NCBI RefSeq assembly: GCF_000024025.1
Contig: NC_013131.1
Location: forward strand, 4,650,001 to 4,714,000
Reading direction: 5' to 3'
DNA from: Catenulispora acidiphila DSM 44928
GTDB taxonomy: Bacteria; Actinomycetota; Actinomycetes; Streptomycetales; Catenulisporaceae
DNA: 64,000 bases
This document shows, in pieces, positions 42,061 through 49,981 of the stretch (the stretch's first letter is position 1; each line of letters begins with the position of its first letter). The position numbers and the translations under genes are program-made. The notes under the pieces are model-generated. The model did not search any database. It saw only the letters and a program-made list of their open reading frames with translations, and had not been told where the DNA came from.

Positions 42061-42828
42061 GTGGAAGCGATGATCCCGACGCCCGCGCTACGGCCCTGGA
42101 TCGCCGACGTGACGCTCATGCGCCCCGACAGCGCACTGCCGCTGGTGCACCTGCCCGACGCCTCGACCACGCTCGTCTATCGCAGGACCGGTACACACGA
42201 CGGCGACCTGATCGCCGTCGGCCCGCGCAGTCAGGCTGCTTACTTCCCCGGCAAAGAGCTGCCGCTGTGCATCAGGGCACGAATGCGCCCCGGAACAGCC
42301 AGGCAGCTGCTCGGCGTGCCGGTCAACGAGCTGCGGGACCAATCCGTGCCCCTCACGGACTTGTGGGGCGAGCGTGCCACCCGCCTCCAAGACCGCCTCA
42401 ACGAACTGACCAGCCCCGACCCGATCCTGCGCGGCATCGAGAACGCGCTGCTGGAAACCGCTGAGAACGCTGAGAACGTTAAGAACGCTGCCGATTCCCG
42501 CGACCTGGTCCTCGGCCAAGCCCTCGAAGCGCTGTCGACCACGACCGAACACTTCGCCGCGCTCGCCCGCCGACTATGGGTCAGCGAACGCCACCTGCGT
42601 GACCTGTTCACCGATCGCGTAGGACTCTCGCCCAAGCACTTCGCCCGCATCCAGCGCGTCCGTACCGTGCTGGACCGGGCCGGCTCGACGAAGTGGGCGC
42701 AGATCGCCTCGGACACCGGCTACTACGACCAGTCCCACATGACGGCCGACTTCCACACCCTCATGGGAGTCTCACCCGCCGCCTTCCGCGCCGGCCGCCT
42801 CCCCGCCGAGCAGCCCTGCGCCGCCTGA
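42061..42828 (+). CDS. AraC-family transcriptional regulator
   Basis: The protein has 255 residues from GTG 42061 (252 from ATG 42070). The N-terminal region resembles DUF6597 (cupin-like) of this AraC subgroup (DSALPLVHLPDASTTLVYRRTG and GPRSQAAYFPGKELPLCIRARMRPG). The C-terminal double helix-turn-helix reads FAALARRLWVSERHLRDLFTDRVGLSPKHFARIQRVRTVL and IASDTGYYDQSHMTADFHTLMGVSPAAFRAG. It is divergent from the NmrA-like reductase and probably regulates it. Its 3' end overlaps the convergent acyltransferase gene by 57 bp. Confidence 0.88.
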   Translation: MEAMIPTPALRPWIADVTLMRPDSALPLVHLPDASTTLVYRRTGTHDGDLIAVGPRSQAAYFPGKELPLCIRARMRPGTARQLLGVPVNELRDQSVPLTDLWGERATRLQDRLNELTSPDPILRGIENALLETAENAENVKNAADSRDLVLGQALEALSTTTEHFAALARRLWVSERHLRDLFTDRVGLSPKHFARIQRVRTVLDRAGSTKWAQIASDTGYYDQSHMTADFHTLMGVSPAAFRAGRLPAEQPCAA

Positions 42829-43926
42829 GGCCGCCACCCACCTGTCGATCCGGGACCAGTTCTCCTCGAGCCAGCCGACCCGGGCCGCCGTCTCGGTGGG
42901 AACCTTCGCCGCCGGCACGGACCACCAGGTGATCTCGACCGGCTCCCGCAAAGGAAGCGAGCGCACCACATGGGCCGCCGATTGCAGATGCTCCAAGCCG
43001 GTGTGCGCCACGAAGACCACGTCGGACTCCGGCGCCGCCTCGATCGCGGCGAACAAGCCGTCGGGGTGCGGAGGCAACACGTTCTGGAGCTTCTCGGCGT
43101 GTGCTGCGGCATGAGCCAGACCGCGCCGGCGCAGTCGGCGGATGGCGTGGATCCGGCGGCTCGGCGTGAAGTTGCCGCCCTCCGGGAAGATCAGCAAGGC
43201 GTCCGTCGGGTCCATCCCCTCGGCCAGGTCGCCGATCCGGGCGGCGGTGGCGCCCCGGTCGTCGGGCTGCGGGTTGATGAAGGCGTGCGGGATCCGGGAC
43301 AGCAGCGCGTCGATCAACGGATCCCAGGACAGCGTCTGCTTCAGCACCACGCGAGGCAGGCGGCCGTAGTCCGCGAGCAGGATGTGCGCCAGCAGGAACG
43401 CGCCGCCGATGCCGCCATGGCGTCCGCACACGATCAGCGGACCGGCGGGAAGCTTCAGTGAATCAGCGTCCTGCTCGCCGCCTTCGTCAGCCGAGGACCT
43501 GGTGAGCACGACATCGAGCCCGCCGAATCGGTCCGCCGCCGATCGCAGAGCGTTGAGCGCCGTCGTCAGTGCCTGAACGCGCTCGCGTCGATCCCGCGCG
43601 GCGTCCCGATTCACGAGGAAGTGCACCCAGCGCCACGCCGCGACCGCCAACCCCGCGATCTCGGTCCTCGCGTAGACCGCCGCGATCGCCACGACCCGCC
43701 GCGCGCGCCCGAGCCGTGGCCGCCACGGCGCGGACAGCACAGTGAACAGCGCGGCGCACAGCCCGCCGATCAGGACCACGACCGTCGCGGTCAGCAGCAG
43801 AAGAACACCGAGAATCCGCCGACCGGCCGCGCGCACGACGCGCATCCGGGGCGGCGGAGGCGAGGCGACAGGCGATCCGGTCACGGCGCGCACCACGGCT
43901 TGCTCATAACGTGCCCCTTCGGTCAT
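42772..43926 (-). CDS. PlsC-like acyltransferase, HxxxxD motif incomplete
   Basis: The protein has 384 residues. One or two membrane helices (about 38-68, VVRAAGRRILGVLLLLTATVVVLIGGLCAALFTVL) precede the acyltransferase region. The second PlsC motif is FPEGGNFTPSRR. The first motif, normally (N/R)HxxxxD, reads RHGGIGGAF: the Asp position is Gly. ATG 43926 overlaps the stop of the patatin gene by 4 bp. The pair could remodel a phospholipid by deacylation and reacylation, if this enzyme is still active. The C-terminal tail is Gly/Ala-rich. Confidence 0.8.
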   Translation of the reverse strand: MTEGARYEQAVVRAVTGSPVASPPPPRMRVVRAAGRRILGVLLLLTATVVVLIGGLCAALFTVLSAPWRPRLGRARRVVAIAAVYARTEIAGLAVAAWRWVHFLVNRDAARDRRERVQALTTALNALRSAADRFGGLDVVLTRSSADEGGEQDADSLKLPAGPLIVCGRHGGIGGAFLLAHILLADYGRLPRVVLKQTLSWDPLIDALLSRIPHAFINPQPDDRGATAARIGDLAEGMDPTDALLIFPEGGNFTPSRRIHAIRRLRRRGLAHAAAHAEKLQNVLPPHPDGLFAAIEAAPESDVVFVAHTGLEHLQSAAHVVRSLPLREPVEITWWSVPAAKVPTETAARVGWLEENWSRIDRWVAASGGAGLLGGEAAGAEGGG

Positions 43927-44756
43927 GACGCACGCTCCGCGAGATAGTCCGCAGACGCCTGATACGCCCGCTCGATGCGCTCCTGAACCAGTCCCAGCCC
44001 GCGCCGTCCGTATCGCGGCCGCAGATCGGTGCGACCGCCCGGAGCGCCGGTCGGCAGCACGTGCACCTCGACGCCGTCCACCGGATGGCTCAGGGCGTGC
44101 ACGAGCCGGTGCCGGCGGGCGATCTCGAACGCGACCACGGCGACCTCGCGCGGCGTGCGCGGCGGACGCAGCGGCTGGTCCAGGCGCCCGACGTGCAGGA
44201 CGTAGACCGTCCCGGCGCCCGAGGCCAGCGCCCGATCGACCGGCACGCTGTCCACCAGCCCGCCGTCCAGGAAGTGCTCCTCGCCGACCGGCACCGGCGG
44301 CAGCAGCCCCGGCACGGCCGAGGACGCCAGGACCGCCTCGATCAGCGGGCCGTCGCTGAACCAGTGTTCTGCGGCGCGTTCGATCGAGGCGGCGACGCAG
44401 GAGAACGGAACCTCCAGATCCTCGATCTGCGTGTCGCCGAACTCCCGTTCCATCAGCCCGCGCAGCGCTGCGTTGGAGAACAGGTGAGTCCGGCTGCGCA
44501 GCGCGGTCCCCATTTGGGCGAACAAGTTGTCCGCGAACACCCCACGCTCGCGCAAGGAGACCCACAGATGCTCTAGGCGCGTCACCGCGTCCGGTCGCGG
44601 ATCGGCGGCGATCATCGCCCCGTTCAAGGCGCCGACAGAGGAGCCGAGGACCATGTCCGGCCGGATCTCGCGCTCCAGGAGCGCCTTGAGCATGCCGACC
44701 TCGTAGGCGCCCAGCGGTCCGCCGCCGCCCAGTACGAAAGCCACCGGTTCGCTCAT
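43923..44756 (-). CDS. Patatin-like phospholipase
   Basis: The protein has 277 residues: oxyanion loop GGGGPLGAYEVG, nucleophile motif GSSVG (the Ser of GxSxG), and catalytic Asp in FLDGGLVD. It is a cytoplasmic or membrane-associated lipid hydrolase of the patatin family. ATG 44756 has AGGAGGT about 9 bp upstream. Its stop overlaps the acyltransferase start (ATGA), which suggests translational coupling. Confidence 0.92.
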   Translation of the reverse strand: MSEPVAFVLGGGGPLGAYEVGMLKALLEREIRPDMVLGSSVGALNGAMIAADPRPDAVTRLEHLWVSLRERGVFADNLFAQMGTALRSRTHLFSNAALRGLMEREFGDTQIEDLEVPFSCVAASIERAAEHWFSDGPLIEAVLASSAVPGLLPPVPVGEEHFLDGGLVDSVPVDRALASGAGTVYVLHVGRLDQPLRPPRTPREVAVVAFEIARRHRLVHALSHPVDGVEVHVLPTGAPGGRTDLRPRYGRRGLGLVQERIERAYQASADYLAERAS

Positions 44757-44900
44757 CACGCCCGCACCTCCTGTGATCGGGGCTCGCCGCCGGGGTGGCC
44801 GCGTACCCAACGCGCTGGGAAGCATGCGCGTCTTCGTTCCAAGGAGGACAATCGGAGTTCGGAAGTTTGACCCGCCCTGCCGGGGTTACTGCGGCAGATC

Positions 44901-46484
44901 ATGAGTACGCCTCAGCAGCGATACGACAATGACATGAGCGCTGACAGCACCACCGAGACGACCAGCAGACCCGGGCCCGACCCGAAGTGGTGGACCCTGA
45001 CCGCTGTCTGCCTCGGCACGGTCATGCTCCTGCTGGACGTCACGATCGTGAACGTCGCGCTGCCGCAGATCCAGAGCTCGCTGGGCGCCTCCTTCTCCGA
45101 CGTGCAGTGGGTCGTGGACGCCTACGCGCTGACCCTGGCCGCGCTGCTGCTGACCACCGGCTCGCTGGCCGACCAGTACGGACGGCGCCGGCTGTACCTG
45201 ATCGGCCTGGTGCTGTTCACCGGCGCCTCGGTGTTGTGCGGGGCGGCCCAGTCACCGCTGATGCTGGAGTTGTCCCGTGGTGCGCAGGGGATCGGCGGGG
45301 CGGCGATGTTCTCGGTGTCGCTGGCGCTGCTGGCCACGGCGTTCCGCGGCAAGGACCGGGGCGTGGCGTTCGGGGTGTGGGGCGCGCTGACCGGCGTCGC
45401 GGTCGCCGCCGGGCCGGTCGTCGGCGGCGTGCTGGTCTCCGGGCTGTCCTGGCGGTGGATCTTCTACGTGAACGTGCCGATCGGGATCGTGGCGCTGGTG
45501 CTGACGGCGACGAGGGTCCGCGAATCGCGGGAGGAGCAGGCGCGCAAGCCGGACTGGGCCGGCTTCGTGACGTTCTCGGCCGCGCTGGCGGCTCTGGTCT
45601 ACGCCCTCATCGAATCCGGCCGCGCCGGCTTCTCCGACAGCACGGTCGTGGCCTGCTTCGTCGCCTCGGCGGTGCTGCTCGCGGTGTTCCTGGCCGTCGA
45701 ACTGCGCAGTCCGCATCCGATGTTCGACCTGGGCCTGTTCCGGCTGCCCACGTTCCTCGGCGGCGACATCGCGGCGTTCGCGATGTCGGCCGGGATGTTC
45801 GCGATGCTGCTGTATCTGGTGCTGTATCTGCAGGACGTGCTCGGGTACAGCGCCCTGCAGACCGGCGTGCGGCTGCTGTTGCTGTCCGCCGGGGTGCTCG
45901 TCGCCAGCGCCGTGTCCGGACGGTTGAGCGTCAAGGTCCCGGTCCGTTTCCTGATCGGACCGGGTCTGGCGCTCATCGGCCTCGGGCTGGTGCTGATGCG
46001 CGGGCTGGACGCGACATCGTCCTGGACCCACCTCATCCCCGGCCTCATCGTCGGCGGCATCGGGGTCGGGCTGGTCAACCCGCCGCTGGCCTCCACTGCG
46101 GTCGGCGTCGTGGAACCCCGCCGCGCCGGCATGGCCTCCGGGATCAACGCCACGTTCCGGCAGGTCGGGATCGCCACCGGCATCGCGCTGCTCGGCACGC
46201 TGTTCGCCAACCGCCTCACCTCGGCGGTCACCGCGCTGGCCGCCCCGACCCCGCTGGCGTCCCACAGCGCCGAGATCACCGACGCCCTGCGCAACGGGGA
46301 CGCCGCCCGCCTGTTCGCCACGACGCCGCCGCAGCAGCGCGGACAGCTCACGCAGATCGCTCGCGGCGCCTTCACCACCGGCTTGAACGAGATCCTGCTG
46401 GTCGGCTCGATCACCTGTTTCGTCGCCGCCGTACTGGCTATAGCGCTCATCCGGACCAAGGACTTCAAGCGGGACCACGAGTGA
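44901..46484 (+). CDS. MFS transporter, DHA2-type drug exporter
   Basis: The protein has 527 residues and 14 predicted helices. Motifs: MLLLDVTIVNVALPQIQSSL (helix 1), VQWVVDAYALTLAALLLTTGSLADQYGRRR (helix 2 and loop), and GAAMFSVSLALLATAFRGKDRGVAFGVWGALTGVAVAAGPVVGGVL (motif C). It should export drugs or metabolites by proton antiport. It is divergent from the patatin operon. A second start (MSADST, 44934) is possible. The molybdopterin gene follows after 51 bp. Confidence 0.92.
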   Translation: MSTPQQRYDNDMSADSTTETTSRPGPDPKWWTLTAVCLGTVMLLLDVTIVNVALPQIQSSLGASFSDVQWVVDAYALTLAALLLTTGSLADQYGRRRLYLIGLVLFTGASVLCGAAQSPLMLELSRGAQGIGGAAMFSVSLALLATAFRGKDRGVAFGVWGALTGVAVAAGPVVGGVLVSGLSWRWIFYVNVPIGIVALVLTATRVRESREEQARKPDWAGFVTFSAALAALVYALIESGRAGFSDSTVVACFVASAVLLAVFLAVELRSPHPMFDLGLFRLPTFLGGDIAAFAMSAGMFAMLLYLVLYLQDVLGYSALQTGVRLLLLSAGVLVASAVSGRLSVKVPVRFLIGPGLALIGLGLVLMRGLDATSSWTHLIPGLIVGGIGVGLVNPPLASTAVGVVEPRRAGMASGINATFRQVGIATGIALLGTLFANRLTSAVTALAAPTPLASHSAEITDALRNGDAARLFATTPPQQRGQLTQIARGAFTTGLNEILLVGSITCFVAAVLAIALIRTKDFKRDHE

Positions 46485-46535
46485 TGACGTGGAGTTGCTG
46501 GTACACCTGGTAGTGCCGATCTAACGGAGGTCCTC

Positions 46536-48941
46536 ATGGCCGGCCGACTTCGCAGAGAGCATGAGCCCGATCGTGACCGCGATTCTGATCGCGATGCCGA
46601 TCAGGATGCTGACGTCCAGATCTCCAAGCCCAAACACAGCAGTGTCGGGCTGGAGGGCATCGCCGAGTCCCTGCGCTACACCCTGGCCGAGAGCGGCCCG
46701 GTCCGTGGCACCAAGACGCTGCTGACGATGAACCAGGTCGGCGGTTTCGACTGTCCCAGCTGCGCCTGGGGCGACCCCGCACCCGGGGAGCGCAAGCACG
46801 CGGAGTTCTGCGAGAACGGCGCCAAGGCCGTCGCCTGGGAGGCCACCCGCAAACGCGTCGACCGGGAGTTCTTCGCCGCGCACAGCGTCGCCGACCTGCG
46901 GGAACGGGACGGCTACTGGCTGGAGAAGCAGGGCCGGCTGACAGAACCCATGTATCTGGCTCCCGGCGCCGAGCACTTCGCGCCGATCGCCTGGGACGAC
47001 GCCCTCGCCCTGGTCGCCGACCGGCTGCGCGCCATGGACGACCCGAACCGCGCCGTGTTCTACACCAGCGGACGGACCAGCAACGAGGCCGCGTTCGTCT
47101 ACCAGCTCCTCGCGCGCCGTCTGGGCACGAACAACCTGCCCGACTGCTCCAACATGTGCCACGAGTCCAGCGGCGCGGCGCTCGCCGAGACGATCGGCGT
47201 CGGCAAGGGCGTCGTCACGATGGAGGACATCACCGAGCACGCCGACCTGCTGATGATCGTCGGGCAGAACCCGGGCACGTGCCACCCGCGCATGCTCACC
47301 GCGCTGGAGAAGGCCAAGAAGCGCGGAGCCCGGATCGTCGCGATCAATCCGTTGCCGGAGGCCGGTTTCGGCCGCTTCCACAACCCGCAGACCGTGCGCG
47401 GACTGGCCGGACCCGGAACCCAGCTGGCCGACGCCTACCTGCCGATCCGGATCAACGGCGACCTGGCGTTCTTCAACGCCCTCAACCGAATCCTGCTCGA
47501 TAGGGAGGAAGCCGCGCCGGGGACGGTGTTCGACCACGACTTCATCGACCACTCCTGCGACGGCTTCGAAGCAGCGCGCGACACCTGGCGCGCGCTGGAC
47601 TGGCAGCGCGCCGAGGAGTTGTCCGGCCTGTCGCGCCGCGTCATCGAGAAGTGCGCCGACGAGGTCATGGCGGCGGACAGCGTCATCGTGTGCTGGGCGA
47701 TGGGACTGACGCAGCACCGCAACGCCGTGGCCACCATCCGGGAGATCGTCAACTTCCTGCTGCTGCGCGGCAACATCGGCCGTCCGGGCGCCGGTCCCTC
47801 GCCGATCCGCGGGCACAGCAATGTGCAGGGCGACCGCACCGTCGGGATCTGGGAGCAGATGCCCGACAGCTTCCTGGACGCCCTGCGCGAGGAGTTCGGC
47901 TTCGAGCCGCCGCGCGAGCACGGCTGGGACACCGTCGACTCGATCCGGGCGATGCGCGACGGGAAGGTGGATGTGTTCTTCGCCGTCGGCGGCAACTTCG
48001 CCGCCGCGACCCCGGACACCGCGGTGACCGAGGCGGCGGTCGCCAACTGCGGGCTCACCGTGAACGTCGCCACCAAGCTCAACCGCACGCACCTGTGCCA
48101 CGGCACCGAAGCCCTGCTGCTGCCGTGCCTGGGACGTACCGAGCACGACGTCCAAGCAGGCGGCGAGCAGTTCGTCACCGTCGAGGACTCCCTGGCGATG
48201 GTGCACGCCTCGCGCGGGCGCCTCATGCCGGGCTCGCCGGAGCTGCGCAGCGAGATCAGGATCCTGACGGACCTGGCCGAGGCGCTGTTCGGCGACGACC
48301 TCGGCTGGCCCGAGATGGGCCGGGACTACCGGGTGATCCGCCGCCACATCGAACACGTCGTCCCCGGGTTCCACGCCTTCGAGGAGCGCGTCACCCAGCC
48401 CGAGGGCTTCATGCTGCCCCGCGCCCCGCACGACACCCGCACGTTCCCCACCGCCAGCGGCAAGGCGCGCTTCACCGCCAACCCGCCGACCGCCGCCGAG
48501 GTCCCGCCGGGCCACCTGCTGCTGACCACCATCCGCTCCCACGACCAGTTCAACACCACCGTCTACGGCCTGGACGACCGCTACCGCGGCGTGAAGGGCG
48601 GCCGCCACGTCGTGTTCCTCAACGAGAGCGACCTGAAGGCCTTCCACCTCAGCGACGGCGACCTGGTCGACCTGGTCAGCGTCTTCTCCGACGGCGAGCG
48701 GCGCGCCCCGGGATTCCGGGTCGTGCCCTATCCCATCCCGCGCGGCTGCGCCGCCGCCTACTACCCGGAGACGAACGTCCTGGTGCCGCTGGACTCGACC
48801 GCCGAGACCAGCAACACGCCGAACACGAAGTCGATCGTGATCCGCCTGGAGCCATCCGAGGCGCGGTCGTCTGAGGCTGATGACCAGCTGATCATGTCGC
48901 AGGAGACTCAGGGCTCTACGGTCTCCGGTCCCAGCTCCTGA
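46536..48941 (+). CDS. FdhF/YdeP-family molybdopterin oxidoreductase
   Basis: The protein has 801 residues. After a charged repetitive N-terminus (REHEPDRDRDSDRDADQDAD), the YdeP signature GGFDCPSCAWGDPAPGERKHAEFCENGAKAVAW is seen near residues 66-98. VFYTSGRTSNEAAFVYQLLARRLGTNNLPDCSNMCHESSG is the molybdopterin fold. The family resembles formate dehydrogenase alpha subunits but its reaction is not well known; in E. coli YdeP is linked to acid resistance. ATG 46536 follows CGGAGG. Its 3' end overlaps the MpaB-family gene by 34 bp. Confidence 0.93.
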   Translation: MAGRLRREHEPDRDRDSDRDADQDADVQISKPKHSSVGLEGIAESLRYTLAESGPVRGTKTLLTMNQVGGFDCPSCAWGDPAPGERKHAEFCENGAKAVAWEATRKRVDREFFAAHSVADLRERDGYWLEKQGRLTEPMYLAPGAEHFAPIAWDDALALVADRLRAMDDPNRAVFYTSGRTSNEAAFVYQLLARRLGTNNLPDCSNMCHESSGAALAETIGVGKGVVTMEDITEHADLLMIVGQNPGTCHPRMLTALEKAKKRGARIVAINPLPEAGFGRFHNPQTVRGLAGPGTQLADAYLPIRINGDLAFFNALNRILLDREEAAPGTVFDHDFIDHSCDGFEAARDTWRALDWQRAEELSGLSRRVIEKCADEVMAADSVIVCWAMGLTQHRNAVATIREIVNFLLLRGNIGRPGAGPSPIRGHSNVQGDRTVGIWEQMPDSFLDALREEFGFEPPREHGWDTVDSIRAMRDGKVDVFFAVGGNFAAATPDTAVTEAAVANCGLTVNVATKLNRTHLCHGTEALLLPCLGRTEHDVQAGGEQFVTVEDSLAMVHASRGRLMPGSPELRSEIRILTDLAEALFGDDLGWPEMGRDYRVIRRHIEHVVPGFHAFEERVTQPEGFMLPRAPHDTRTFPTASGKARFTANPPTAAEVPPGHLLLTTIRSHDQFNTTVYGLDDRYRGVKGGRHVVFLNESDLKAFHLSDGDLVDLVSVFSDGERRAPGFRVVPYPIPRGCAAAYYPETNVLVPLDSTAETSNTPNTKSIVIRLEPSEARSSEADDQLIMSQETQGSTVSGPSS

Positions 48942-49759
48942 ACCTGATAGCCCTCCGGATAGCTGTGCGCCGTGCCGAGCGTGATGTACGGCTCGGTACG
49001 CGGCGCCTTCCACGCCTCGGCGCTCGCGCGCAGCCGAATCAGCCCACTGACGAGCAGACGGACCGGCAGCGCGGGTGTCGGGGCGCCGACGGCTTCGCGC
49101 AGCGGCGGCGACAGCAGCGTATCGGCGACCGGACCTGCCAGACCTTTGAGACGCTCGGGCAGCCGGCCGGCGAACAGCCCTCGGGTGGCTGCCATCAGGG
49201 CCTCGGCAGCCGCAGTGTGCGCGAAGTGCTCGGCTTCATAGGTGTCGAGGACGTGCTCGAAGCCGGCGTAGCTGGCGGGGATGTCGGTGACGTGCATCAG
49301 CTCGCCGAGCCGACGGTAGAACTCGACCGTCGCCGTGCGCTCGTGACAGCACAGCGCGCGCCAGCCGCTGCGGTCGATCCACCGCGTCGGAACGACGACG
49401 AACGTCGCCAGCACGTAGCGGTAGTCATCGGCGCCGATGGTGAAGCGGCGGTGGATCTGGTTCAGGCGCTTGACGGCCGCGCGACCGCGCTCGGCTTCCA
49501 GGCCATGGGTTATCAGCTCATACATGAGCAGCCCGGTGTCGTCCGCGCGCTTGCGCGTGCGCTCGGTCATCTCCCCGGTCGAGTACAGCAGTTCGGCGAT
49601 GGCCGGAATACCGAACGTCCGATAGAAGGCGAGATTCAGGCCGAGCATGGTCTCCCAGCCGAACTCGAACTGGGCGACCGTCCGGTAAATCTCCTCATGG
49701 TCGCCAACCGGATCCAGCGTACGGAGATACGTCAGCCGGTCCAGATCGCGGTTACGCAT
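48908..49759 (-). CDS. Oxygenase MpaB-family protein (DUF2236)
   Basis: The protein has 283 residues. Typical segments are DPVGDHEEIYRTVAQFEFGWETMLGLNLAFYRTFGIP, YVLATFVVVPTRWIDRSGWRALCCHERTATVEFYRRLGELMHVTDIP and YEAEHFAHTAAAEALMAATRGLFAGR. The fold binds haem b in latex-clearing proteins and MpaB-type oxygenases. ATG 49759 is the likely start. It converges on and overlaps the molybdopterin gene by 34 bp. Confidence 0.88.
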   Translation of the reverse strand: MRNRDLDRLTYLRTLDPVGDHEEIYRTVAQFEFGWETMLGLNLAFYRTFGIPAIAELLYSTGEMTERTRKRADDTGLLMYELITHGLEAERGRAAVKRLNQIHRRFTIGADDYRYVLATFVVVPTRWIDRSGWRALCCHERTATVEFYRRLGELMHVTDIPASYAGFEHVLDTYEAEHFAHTAAAEALMAATRGLFAGRLPERLKGLAGPVADTLLSPPLREAVGAPTPALPVRLLVSGLIRLRASAEAWKAPRTEPYITLGTAHSYPEGYQVQELGPETVEP

Positions 49760-49936
49760 GGGCTCGGATGCTACCGCTGCCCGCCGCCCCGCGCCCGGCG
49801 GGGTGAAGAACCCGGCGGCGAAGATCAGCCCGCGAAACTTTCGGTCCGCGCGGGCTACGGCATGTAAGTGGCCTGCGCGGCATCGTCGTTCGCGGCGGGT
49901 GTCGTTGACGCGTTACAGGGCGTAACTCCACGATCT

Positions 49937-49963
49937 GGTGACCCGTACGGGTTCGGGGTCACC
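49937..49963 (+). promoter_or_regulatory. Leader inverted repeat ahead of the glycosidase
   Basis: GGTGACCC (49937-49944) pairs with GGGTCACC (49956-49963), and the overlapping ACCCGTACGGGT (49941-49952) is itself a perfect 12-bp palindrome. The two structures exclude each other in RNA, and the palindrome may be a repressor site. The glycosidase start is 19 bp on. Confidence 0.45.
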
Positions 49964-49981
49964 ACGAAACAGGAGACTGAC

